From Xiphophorus maculatus (lineage: Eukaryota > Chordata > Actinopteri > Cyprinodontiformes > Poeciliidae), in assembly GCF_002775205.1 (NCBI RefSeq), contig NC_036456.1, positions 10,629,463-10,693,462 on the forward strand: a DNA stretch of 64,000 nucleotides, written 5' to 3'. The notes beneath the pieces are model-generated. The model was not told where the DNA came from. It did not search any database and was given only the letters and a program-made list of their open reading frames with translations. The position numbers and the translations under genes are program-made. Positions 11,901 to 22,024 of the stretch are shown one piece after another (position 1 is the stretch's first letter; every line of letters starts with the position of its first letter).

Positions 11901-13724
11901 CCAGAGATGCCTATCTTCTATTTTACAGAAAGAAAGGTGAGAATCAACACATTGAATGAAATTGTTCCACTTTTTAAAAAGTGTATTGTATTAATTAAAA
12001 GAATGTCTCATTTTTAAATGTTTTGTGTTATAGTTGCAGATATTCCCATCAGTGATCCGTGCTCAGTCAGAGATTACAACCCAAACATCATTCAGGACCA
12101 AAGTCCAAAGGAGGAGAATCTGCAGCCTTGTGATGAAACAGAAACACTTAAAGAGAATATTTCTGATAAGAAGAGAAAATTTGATCACATATCCACTGAA
12201 ACAACATCTGAGATCATGAATCCTGAAAAGAGAGCAATATATGAGTCAGAAGAGATTGATCCAGATAAAGACAGATTACCTGAAGAACAAACAGGCAGAG
12301 AGAAAGAGACTGAAGGGTTGAGTCACAATGAGACACAATATCCTCAAGACATAACAATGGAGGATGAAGAGGAGCAGAAGGAAAACAGAAATCAGATCAC
12401 TGCTGAAGATCAAATTCAGGGTCTAGTTGGAGAACCAGAACCAATGAATGTTGGAAATATGCAGACAGACATGAATTATGATGTAGAAAGTTCTGGACCT
12501 GCAGCATTAGAGAGACAGGAAAACCTCTGGGAACATCAGGGATCTGCAGAGGACAGAACAGAGGAGGTGAAGAGGAAACAAGAGACAGAAAACAGCAACA
12601 AACTGATCAGAACATCAGAGGAAGCAGGTGCTGATGAAAACAACAAACTGTTGCCAACCGGAAATATGAGATATAATCATAATGAAGCAGAAAGAGCTGC
12701 AGAAAATGAACAGATTGGTGAGGAGGCCAGTCATTCAACAGAAAACCTTTCTCCACAGGATCCTGACAGTAAAGTATTCAGCCAGATAGCACAATGTTTA
12801 CCGAATCCAGATGAGTCAAATATTGATGATAATCACCAAAGGAGAAATGAACTGACAGACGATGCTTCTAAAACACAAACACAAGAACCAGAGGATGTTG
12901 ATGAAACTCGTGTTCATAAAGAGAGGACAAAGGTAGATGAAGGTGGAGAAAGCAAACAAAAGGATGAACAGAGTCAGATAACAGGAAAGAGAAATAGAAA
13001 TAGATCAGATCAAGGAAAGAAAGAAAATCAAGATAACACTGACAGGACAGGAAAGGATCAAGTGGCAGCGTATTCTGACAGACCTCAGCTTTACCATGAT
13101 GAAAGTAAAGAAGTCATAAAGAAGAAACACACTAAACAAAAGGTCCATACTAGTCATGATACACAAAACGAACTTGATTTGAAGAAAAACGGAAAAAATA
13201 AAAATTATAAGATGGCAGCAACATTGACAGGAAACCAGGAGGCTGATAGAGACGAAGAAACAAGACAAGAAAACTTTCAGAGTTACAGAAATAAAGGGTC
13301 AAAGGGCACTGAAGCCAGGAAACAAGGTTCAAACCAGGCTGCATTTGAATGCAAAACCATAGAAGTAGATATCAGGGAGTTTTCTCCTGGTGGTAAAGGT
13401 AAAACTAAATTAATGGTAAAAACAATTACTGAGGAAATCAAAGTTGTTAACAGCAGCAGTAACAGAAAAACAACAAGCCATGAAGGAAATGTTGACTGTG
13501 ACTTGGAGGATGGTGTATTGCTTTCTGCAAAAGAAGAGACGACAGTCCTCTCTGAACCTCTTTTACGTGAACAACAAAATCCCACATCGAAGGAAATCAC
13601 CAGAGGAGCAAAACAAGATGAATTCAGGCTGAAGATTTCCCCTCAGACTGATCTGGAAGCACAACAACAAAGGCATGAAATGAAGAGGAAACGTTCATGT
13701 AGGTGCAGCTGTGTCATTCTGTAA
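5987..13724 (+). CDS. USP-family (C19) deubiquitinase with long charged tail and C-terminal CAAX motif
   Basis: Coding exons: 5987-6014, 7934-8033, 8132-8244, 8454-8524, 8624-8749, 10408-10503, 10616-10747, 10846-10977, 11098-11138, 11899-11936, 12034-13724; 855 residues. A non-coding exon ends at 5827, with the next starting at 5947. The catalytic domain (about 1-292) shows the Cys box GATCYLNS with Cys22 and Asn17, a QQDAAEYF box, zinc-ribbon pairs C116/C119 and C167/C170, and the His box GGHYRAVI with His242, then WFVFDD and SRDAYLLFYR. All catalytic residues are present. The single exon from 12034 encodes about 560 residues, very rich in Glu, Lys, Gln, Asn and Ser, probably disordered. 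The protein ends KRKRSCRCSCVIL: basic residues, extra cysteines and a CaaL box typical of geranylgeranylation. It lies between two ubiquitin-like genes. It resembles fish genes named usp47-like, but I assign no symbol. Poly(A) signal at 14087-14092. Confidence 0.88.
6085..6130. repeat. Fragment of an ACTCAAGTA-type interspersed repeat
   Basis: ATTACTCAAGTAAAAGTAA resembles the longer copy at 14330-14500. Both look like the ends of a common fish DNA transposon whose name I cannot fix. Confidence 0.4.
6515..6840 (-). mobile_element. Tc1-like DNA transposon remnant
   Basis: Contains blocks typical of fish Tc1-type elements read in reverse: TTTTGTCACATTACAACTAC, GATGCGACAGACCAGCACAA, CCTCTTTGCAAAACAGCC, and CAGTCAGATTGAATAGAGATGC. 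It is decayed and lies in intron 1 of the USP gene (6015-7933), which otherwise holds only simple repeats and the short repeat at 6880-7012. Confidence 0.6.
6880..7012 (+). repeat. Interspersed repeat (tail-type, AAGCGCCTTGGAGTCC)
   Basis: GGCAGCTGTGGCTACAGTTT through GTGTGAAGCGCCTTGGAGTC and an AT-rich tail. This is a common teleost short repeat; family not assigned. Confidence 0.5.
7147..7169. repeat. (CA)n microsatellite
   Basis: Uninterrupted CA dinucleotides in intron 1 of the USP gene. Confidence 0.85.
9600..10330 (+). mobile_element. L2-type LINE 3' fragment
   Basis: The frame 9682-10110 encodes the end of a non-LTR reverse transcriptase: FSRIDYCNSVF, LQLIQNAAADVLTKTRK, ITPVLKSLHWLPVAQRIDFK and YKSLNGLAPQYI, the signature of the L2/CR1 group. 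The element is 5' truncated, sits in the same orientation as the USP gene within its intron 8750-10407, and appears inactive. Confidence 0.8.
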
Positions 13725-14092
13725 GCACAAAGGAAAGAAGCAACAAAAACAAGTGATACTTCTTTGTTTTTTTTATTTCTAGGAAATGAAAAATGCAGAT
13801 CAGGAATCAAATGAAAAGACATCAAAGGTGTTTTAGTAGCAGTCATTGTTTGCTGCTCCTTAAGTTTTTCCTGAAGGCCTTTATAAGTCTGGATACAAGG
13901 AATTACAAAGAGATACGGTGAAAGGTTGTTGTTGTTTTTACCAAATAGCATTTTTTCTTACATAACTTGAAAATAATATCAGCTAAATTTAATATTTTTC
14001 ATAAATTCTTTTTTTGTTTGTTTGTTTTATCTGTCAATGTTTTGACCTTTTTCATTTTAACTTTTATTTCTAGTGTTGTGTTCTGCAATAAA

Positions 14093-14985
14093 TTGTGTAA
14101 AACATAAACAGAACAGATTAGTTTCTTTTCTTATTAAATGTCCATGTTGTTTTCTACAAAACAGCTTCATCAAATCAATAGAAAACACAACCGGTACAGA
14201 CTATTGTTTTGATTAGCCCTGACATTTGAACAGTTGTAGATAAATATTTAACATGTGATGCAACACCTGCAATAATTATTTAAAAATTGATACAGAATAT
14301 TTTATCTTAATTTTAATTTTTTTCCAGTGTTGGACAAAGTACTCAGCTATAGTACTTGAGTAAGAGTATTGATACTTATGGTTAAATATTACGCAACTAC
14401 AAGTAAAAGTTGCTCACTCAAAAGTTTACTCAAGTTAAAGTACTGAATAACTTACTTTTGAAAATACTTGAGTAGTGAAATTTACACATATTTTTAAAAA
14501 AATACTCAAGTATTCAAAGGTACAAATTATATTTTTAATATATCTACGTTGCTGCATTGTTTTTGCTGAAACCTCCTGATGATGTTGAACCACTCTGCTA
14601 CAAAAAGTCTGCAAAAAACGTTAGCTATTTTATTTATTTATTTTTTTAAATTAATACATACTCGTCCCCATATAAAACCAGCAGCAGTGAACTACAAAGT
14701 TCAGTCAAGAGGAATGACAACCTTCCTGGAAATGTTGTGGTGTCGAAAGACCAAAAAACTTTTACAAAATAAAAGCTGAGTTCTACTTAATTTCCATTTA
14801 ATTTAGACCAAAATGTCACTTTTCGTGCCTTTTCATATCGAGAAAATTTGTCAAACTGTTTACAGAGTGAAACACCGTCTGTTGTATCAACGTTTTAACA
14901 CGATTTCAACAAGCTGGTCTATCACTATTTATTCGTTTTAAAATGATTTTTAAAATGCTAATTTTCCGAAGGCGCGTGAATGTAA
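14093..14985. other. Spacer after the USP gene, with repeat
   Basis: Positions 14215-14310 match 17570-17690 and so form the end of the duplicated unit. Positions 14330-14500 are an interspersed repeat rich in TACTCAAGTA-type words. No gene is seen in the remainder. Confidence 0.5.
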
Positions 14986-15014
14986 CATGGTCACAGCGTA
15001 ACACCGAACTAGAA

Positions 15015-15028
15015 GAGAAAGAGAAAGT
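15015..15028 (+). promoter_or_regulatory. ISRE-like site of the USP duplicate
   Basis: GAGAAAGAGAAAGT keeps the GAAANNGAAAGT pattern, as does the USP promoter site at 5707-5720; the two spacer bases differ (GA against CA). Confidence 0.5.
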
Positions 15029-16007
15029 GTTCAGAAAAACAAAGTACTCCGAAGATTGAGCGACTAAAAGAAGTTGGGGGTTTTGCTTCCGGTGGAGGTC
15101 AAAGTGTGAATATTAAGGTACGTTCAGTGTTACATTATATTCACTGTTCAGAGGAGGTGAAGAGGAAACAAGAGACAGAAAAGAGCAACAAACTGAACAG
15201 AACATCAGAGGAAGCAGGTGCTGATGAAAACAACAAACTGTTGCCAACTGGAAATATGAGTTATAATCATAATGAAGCAGAAAGAGCTGCAGAAAATGAA
15301 CAGATTGATGAGGAGGCCAGTCATTCAACAGAAAACCTTTCTCCACAGGATCCTGACAGTAAAGTATTCAGCAAAATATCACAAAGTTTACCGAATCCAG
15401 ATGAGTCAAATATTGATGATAATCACCAAAGGAGAAATGAACTGACAGACGATGCTTCTAAAACACAAACACAAGAACCAGAGGATGTTGATGAAACTCA
15501 TGTTCATAAAGAGAGACCAGAGGTAGATGAAGGTGGAGAAAGCAAACAAAAGGATGAACTGAGTGAGATAAGAAAGAGAAATAGATCAGATCAAGAAAAG
15601 AAAGAGAATCAAAATAACACTGACAGGACAGGAGAGGATCAAGTGGCAGCGTATTCTGACAGACCTCAGCTTTACTATGACGAGGAAAGGACAGTAGATA
15701 TGCAGAAGAAACACACTAAACAAAAAGTCCATACTAGTCATGATACACAAAACAAACTTGATTTGAAGAAAACCAGAAAAAATAAAAATTATAAGATGGC
15801 AGCAACATTGACAGGAAACCAGGAGGCTGATAGAGACGAAGAAACAAGACAAGAAAACTTTCAGAGTTACAGAAATAAAGGGTCAAAGGGCACTGAAGCC
15901 AGGATACAAGGTTCAAACCAGGCTGCATTTGAGCGCAAAACCATAGAAGTGGATATCAGGGAGTTTTCTCCTGGTGGTAAAGGTAAAACTAAATTAATGG
16001 TAAAAAC

Positions 16008-16662
16008 ATCCATCCATCTTCTTCCGCCTATCCGAGGTCGGGTCGCGGGGGTAGCAGCTTCAGAAGGGAGGCCCAGACTTCCCTCTCCCCAGCCACTTCT
16101 TCTAGCTCCTCCGGGGGAATCCCGAGGCGTTCCCAGGCCAGCCGAGAGACATAGTCCCTCCAGCGTGTCCTGGGTCTTCCCCGGGGCCTCCTCCCGGTGG
16201 GACGTGCCCGGAACACCTCACCAGGGAGGCGTCCAGGAGGCATCCTGACCAGATGCCCGAGCCACCTCAACTGGCTCCTCTCGATGTGAAGGAGCAGCGG
16301 CTCTACTCTGAGTCCCTCCTGGATGACTGAGCTTCTCACCCTATCTCTAAGGGAGAGCCCAGCCACCCTACGGAGAAAACCCATTTCGGCCGCTTGTATC
16401 CGCGATCTCGTTCTTTCGGTCATGACCCAAAGCTCATGACCATAGATGAGGGTGGGAACGTAGATCGACCGGTAAATCGAGAGCTTCGCTTTTTGGCTCA
16501 GCTCTCTCTTCACCACGACGGACCGGTACAGCGCCCGCTTGACAGCAGACGCTGCGCCAATCCGCCTGTCGACCTCCCGCTCCCTTCTTCCCTCATTCGT
16601 GAACAAGATCCCGAGATACTTGAACTCCTCCACCTGGGGCAGGACACCCCCCTTGACCCGGA
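16008..16662 (-). mobile_element. Rex3/RTE-type LINE, 5'-truncated insertion
   Basis: The minus frame 16028-16672 encodes the C-terminal end of an RTE-group reverse transcriptase (EEFKYLGILFTNEGR, IYVPTLIYGHELWVMTERTR, LRWLGHLVRMPPGRLPGEVF). The 3' end carries GATGGATG-type repeats, as Rex3 elements do. It is flanked by the 8-bp direct repeat GTAAAAAC (16000-16007 and 16663-16670). The USP paralogue at 13416-13423 carries the single uninterrupted GTAAAAAC, the empty site. The insertion breaks the tail frame of the USP duplicate. Confidence 0.85.
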
Positions 16663-17490
16663 GTAAAAACAATTACTGAGGAAATCAAAGTTGTTAACAG
16701 CAGCAGTAACAGAAAAACAATAAGCAATGAAGGAAATGTTGACTGTGACTTGGAGGATGGTGATTTTTTTTCTGCAAAAGAAGAGACGACATTCCTCTCT
16801 GGACCTCTTTTACGTGAACAACAAAATCCCACATCGGAGGAAATCACCAGAGGAGCAAAACAAGACGAATACAGGCTGAACATTTCCCCTGCGACTGAAC
16901 TTTATGCACAACATCCAAAGCATATGAAGAAGAAAAGTTCAGATGAGTTCGCCTGTATGCTCATGTGAGCACAAATAATGGAAGCAATGAAGAAGAGTGC
17001 CATGTCTGCTTCTGTCTCCAGAGAAATCTCGAAAATCTCAAATTTAATTCAATTAATAACCAATTTAATTAATGCCAAAGGGAAATTAAATGTTGTTAAT
17101 TCATATTCTTCAAAGAGTTATTGTAGATAATGATGACTGTTGGCAGGAAAGATCTCTTGTAGCAGTCTGTATTACAGTGAATTTGAAGAAGCCTCTGACT
17201 GAACAGTCTCTGTTTTCTCAAGACAGTTTCATGATGAGGATGGTTCTGGGTTGTCTAGGTCTCAAATTTAGCTTACAAAGTCACCAAGGTCATTTTATTA
17301 GCAGTCAATGTTTGGTTGAGAATGCTGCTCCATAATCAGTTCTGCAAACCTTTATAGGACTGAATACATGGAATGACAAAGAAATGTAATAAAAGGTCAT
17401 ATTTTTACAAAATATGTCAGTTCAGCAAAAAGATTTAAGTTAGTTAGAAATAAAATCAGCTAAGTTATATTTCTTCTGAACATAACGCTG

Positions 17491-17545
17491 AGGAAACATA
17501 ACCTCAACGTTATGTTTCCTATTCAATGCAATAGGAAACATAACG
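17491..17545. repeat. Inverted repeat with third copy
   Basis: AGGAAACATAAC (17491-17502) and its exact reverse complement (17509-17520) flank a 6-base loop; a third direct copy lies at 17533-17544. Confidence 0.7.
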
Positions 17546-17699
17546 ATACGCACTCACTTTTGATTGATTCTCACAGTTGAACAGTTGTGAACATCACATT
17601 TAACATGATGCATGTCAAATATTACATTGAGAACACATTGAGGCTAACACCTGCGACGATTTAAAAACTGATACAGGACATTTTGGGTTTTTTTGTCTA

Positions 17700-19150
17700 G
17701 ATGTCAGATGTTCTAGTCTGGTGTCGGCTATAAACAGCCGCAGCGTCACATTCTTGGAAACGTTTTGTTTCTTTTTCTTTTTGGGGATTTGAAGAAATCA
17801 CAAAACTGCTGTGTAATTTCCTGTCATTGCATACAGTGTTTTATCGACCAGCGTTTAGAGAGCATACAGATTGTTTTTCTTTTGTATCAAGAAGACTTGT
17901 GTGCTAAATGTTATGTAAACTGCAATAGGAGCTTGTTTGGTTCTTCAAAAGTCATGAATTATCTCTCTAAATGTGTTTTGTACTTTTCTGGTGTTTGGAT
18001 TGTTTCAGATTTTTAAAATCTAATATTAAGATTTGTTTTGGTTCTGATTTCATTTACAAGCTTTAACAATAATGAAAATGAAACTATTTTTTATGTAGGT
18101 CACAGTTGGACAGCATGTGAGAGTGACCAAGAAAAATAACATGTTTTTCAAGAACTGTCAAGGTTTTTCCAGTAAATCCTCCTGCTGCAGCTATAAGTTC
18201 ATAATGTTATGAATGATTCATAAATCACTAAATGTCATTGATTCTTCAGCTAGTTTTAGTGACTGACCATCAAACTCATCTGAGCTTAATTGGACTTACT
18301 GATAATCTGTTCATGCCAGCAAACAAGACGAACTGCAAACTTAAAAGCATCAATTTCTTTTGTGGATTTTAATGTGGTCAGGAAACATCAACTTGTAACA
18401 ATTACAAAATAAAACCTCCAATTATTAGATTATTTGTAAATCTGCCAGAATAACTACTTTATATTAGAAGAGATCAAACTATGAAAGCTTAAACCTCCAA
18501 CTTAAAATTCAGAGATTTATTTTCTTTATCTTTGTTTAAACCTAGAAACAAATCAATAAAGTACTGATGATCAAATATATTTTTATTATGTCTGTGATTA
18601 CAATTTTAATGTGTGAGCTGTGGGATATTTTAGTTTTACTTTCTCATCCATGTCAGATTAAATCCTTCAGTGTTTCACAGATAAACTTCTGAACAAGATG
18701 CACCTGACGTCATTTAAGCTCACAGCAAACGTCTGTGTCATAAAATATTTATGTAACTTTGTATTAAGCTGAATAATCTGACATTTATTGATTGAATTTG
18801 TGCAAATGTTACTTGTTTACTTGTCATATAATAAGATTTAATCAAGTTAACAATTTGTTAACCTCAACTATTAGAATCATAAGCAATAAAAGGGTTCAAG
18901 TGAAGGATTCTCTTTATCAGAAGCTAAATGAAAAACTATTGTGATTAACACAATAAGTAGTTATTGTGTTAATTTAATGTTTCTTCTTAATTATATTTTA
19001 ATTCAGTTGTGGTTTGGTGTGTCATTCTTTTTTTATTTTTTGCTGTTAATATTATATAATATTAACAGCAAAATATTATATTTTATATAAATAAAATGTA
19101 CTTACTGAAATAACAGGATTTGTTGATTATGACTTAAATTTCTGCAAGAA
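17700..19150. other. AT-rich spacer with palindromes
   Basis: No gene recognised. Two strong inverted repeats occur: ATTAACACAATAA at 18944-18956 with its complement at 18961-18973, and a 36-bp perfect palindrome at 19038-19073. Confidence 0.5.
19038..19073. repeat. 36-bp perfect palindrome
   Basis: Arm TTTTGCTGTTAATATTAT is followed directly by its exact reverse complement, with no spacer. Confidence 0.8.
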
Positions 19151-19169
19151 AAATCTTAACTCCTGTTGT

Positions 19170-19440
19170 GTCCCAGTTTGTGAACAACGAGATGCTGATG
19201 AGGACAGTTTTTCTTTTTTTGTACTTGCCGGACAGCGGACAACATCATCCATATTAAAAACCAACATGGAGGAAACCATTTGTGGAAGCAATCCACCTCT
19301 TTTACTTTATTTACTTTCAGTGGACTGCAGACTCGTTCAGACTGTCATACGGTGGCAGACAGTGAAGGCTCATTCTGGTGGTGGACTCCTACAGTGGAAG
19401 CTAGTGAAGGAGATGATTTAGACTTAAAGGTTCAGATAAT
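19170..19440 (+). pseudogene. Decayed remnant of USP exons 4 and 5
   Basis: TCCCAGTTTGTGAACAACGA at 19174 onward resembles the acceptor and start of USP exon 4 (8449 onward, which encodes the CEQQDAAEYF box), and GACAGTGAAGGCTCATTCTGG near 19360 resembles exon 5 (GACAGTGAAGGTCCGTTCTGG). The intron between them is shortened. The rest of the gene is not found around it, so it is a relic of another USP copy. Confidence 0.6.
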
Positions 19441-20861
19441 TTAGCGTGGGCCTCTGTTAATTTGATTAAGTATATCTTAAGTACAGTAGGTAACTCTTTC
19501 AGCATCCTTCAGTTTTGTCAGATACAGTGTGGGTTTAGTGAAAGGTTTTCTTTATCAGAAACTAAGACTGAGGAAGGGCTTGAAACATGTTGTGATGTGT
19601 AAAATGGTTCCCTACCTGGAGCTGGTAGCTTTTCAGAAAACTCAAGATTTATTATTCTCAGTAGTTAATGTCCTCCATTGGTCTGCCATGCGGGTTTATG
19701 TTGCTAATGCTAAAGTATGCAGCCTTGATCTTATTGAGATGCGAGGGTCGGCCCCAAGTATTGAGCGTAATTTGCAACTTTTTAATAAGGAGGAACCAAA
19801 AATGTTGCAAAGTATGCTAATGTCTTGAGGGGCATAGAGGTTCCAAGTGACATTAAAATCTGCAATGGAAATGCTGACAATTGTGACGTTTGCAAAAATA
19901 TGAAGGTGCATGAATAACTGGAAGTGATCATCATTTATTTTAGTTCTGTGCTGGAAAATGGAAACTGAATTTCACGTGCATTTTTGCCACCTACTGGGCT
20001 TGTGAGTGTGCATCAGACTTACTGGTCAGTCAGAAATGACAGAACTAAGAATGTTATTTTCTAAGTCCTGAATTAATAACAAAACTTTTTTTGTTATTAA
20101 TTCATAGAAATCAATACATAAATTGCATAAAGCCAGTTCTTGTAATGTATGCACTTGACTGGAATCTGTCTGTATGACTCAACTGATTTTGATTCGATTT
20201 GACTTTTTACTTGTGTTGTGAATTGATTCAAACTGAATAAAACGGTGAAATAAAAATATTGTAGCCTCACAGGACTGAATAGAAAACATAAAGGGTGGCC
20301 TTCAGTAATTAGATGAAACATTGTCCCTTTACAATTTTTGATATTTCATGTTGTAAGATGTATCTGCAGAACTTTATATTTTCCACTAACATATCTTGCC
20401 CATGGCGGCAAACACCAATCCTGCATGTCACACCCCCTTCAGGGGAATCACCATAAATTTCCAATGTTTTATCTCTTAAGTTTCTCCTGGCAACCGAAGG
20501 AAGCTTCATGATTAGATTATTATGCCTGCTGGTTTCTGTTGCTCTCACTCTAGATGCATCAGATGTGATCCGACAAGCAAAGCGAAACCATTTTGGTTAC
20601 ACAACAGCAAAGCCGGTGAGTTAGGTAGTTTCCAGTAATCGTTTGGTTGGCGCCAAATGAAGAGAATTACAATAAGGAAATACATGTTAGAGGAAGTAAA
20701 GCAGGCTGTTTGTGCCAAATGCAGCATTTTCTTACCTGTAAGGAAGTATTGTCTTCCAGATAATTTTTACCTTTGAGCTTAAGAACTTTTTCCAACTTGG
20801 GGAAATTTTCTTCTTTGTGAATTTCCAGCTTATAACATTCAAGGTGTTTAGGTAATATTTT

Positions 20862-20958
<97 letters not shown>

Positions 20959-21880
20959 GAAAGTTTTACATGCACTTTGATCAAAAAGATTCTTTCTTTT
21001 TAGTATTTGCAATATAAGTTTGATCTCACCTCTGCATGAAAGGTGAAACTTCTTCAGGAAATAAGAGAAGTCCAGGATCTTTCAACATAAGCACCTTAGA
21101 TTGAGGTTTAATGTCTTTACTTTTTTTATCTGTGCATTTTAATGCAGAATTGAAATGCATGATAAAATGATTCACTATTACTTGCTTAATCCAGGTTGTG
21201 TGCTATTCTTTTCTAACATATTTATTGGTTGAGTTACTTTATAGCCACTCTAACCCACATCCTGGAGTTGGAAACTTGATTCAAAATGCCAAGTCAAACA
21301 CACAGCCTTTGTTGTTTGAAGTCAAGTAAAGGCTGGGATGGCCCATGTTTGTTGTAGAACCGGGTCAGTAAAATTATTTTTTCTATATATATCTCAACAT
21401 TCTTTTTTTCCTGACGGCTTGAAGTAATGTCTTAAGATGTTCACCATTTTGTTTCATCTGCTCATTTTTTTTTTTACATGTTCAGAAACATTATTTACAT
21501 CCTTTCTTACTTTTTATCTGTTTAGGATCAGGGTCACAGAAGAAGGAGACAACTTACAACAATCAATCAATCCCTTTTTATTTCTGTTCATTTGAAATAG
21601 ACATTTGTATGTTTTGCGCTATTCAGTTTTACAATCATCTGTTCTTCTTTCCTCACTTTCTGTCTTATTTCTGTGTAGAATCCTCCAGTTGCACAGGAGT
21701 TTATCTAAATGCTCTGATAAGATGAACAGAATATTAACAGATAATCATCTGGAGAAAATCCATTTTGAAAATATTTCTCGACTAGTTAAAGAAAATCCTC
21801 TTTACAAGACGCATAAAAGCCACAAGATTCAAATAAGGTCATGTGTTTTCAAACAAATACAATAAGGTTCTGGAAATCCC
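19441..21880. other. Spacer between USP remnant and UBL-B
   Basis: Several short open frames, such as 19529-19828 on plus and 20309-20548 on minus, match nothing I recognise and lack splice or coding signals. The region holds the AAT microsatellite at 20864-20957. Confidence 0.45.
20864..20957. repeat. (AAT)n microsatellite
   Basis: About 31 units of TAA/AAT without visible interruption. Confidence 0.95.
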
Positions 21881-21886
21881 GTAGAC

Positions 21887-21960
21887 TTTGGTTTCACTTT
21901 GCTTTTTGAAAGGCTGCCGTTGCGACGAATGAAGATAAGACAACCCACTTGTTATTTAAA
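21887..21960 (+). promoter_or_regulatory. UBL-B promoter: near-ISRE and TATA-like box
   Basis: GGTTTCACTTTG (21890-21901) is the reverse of CAAAGTGAAACC, one base away from the ISRE core. TATTTAAA at 21953-21960 is a TATA-like box 65 bp before the start codon at 22025. Confidence 0.4.
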
Positions 21961-22024
21961 CAGCTGAGCATTCAGGTAAGTCAGAGCAAACGAAGCATCG
22001 AGCAGCAGCTGAGACAAAGCCAAC

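Larger units (their letters stand above)
14990..17690 (+). pseudogene. Partial duplicate of the USP gene, catalytic domain missing
   Basis: Positions 15000-15117 match the USP promoter and non-coding first exon (5695-5827), including the ISRE and a GT donor at 15118. From about 15148 the sequence jumps to the tail exon, matching 12562 onward, with all catalytic exons deleted. The tail frame is open for about 290 codons until a LINE inserts at 16008. It resumes after the insert and ends at 16968 in KKKSSDEFACMLM, again a CAAX-type end (CMLM). The 3' untranslated regions also match, up to about 17690 against 14310. No good ATG precedes the tail. It is probably a pseudogene, though the promoter could still drive a transcript. 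Confidence 0.8.

Noticed and set aside
15106-16248. Apparent 380-codon plus-strand gene
   Set aside because: It joins the duplicated USP tail to read-through into the LINE insert; it starts at GTG with no proper ATG.
19529-19828. 99-codon plus frame after the USP relic
   Set aside because: No recognisable domain; the start is similar to non-coding sequence at 18898, which suggests a repeat.
20667-20984. Minus-strand frame encoding a long isoleucine run
   Set aside because: It is the AAT microsatellite read in one frame, not a protein.
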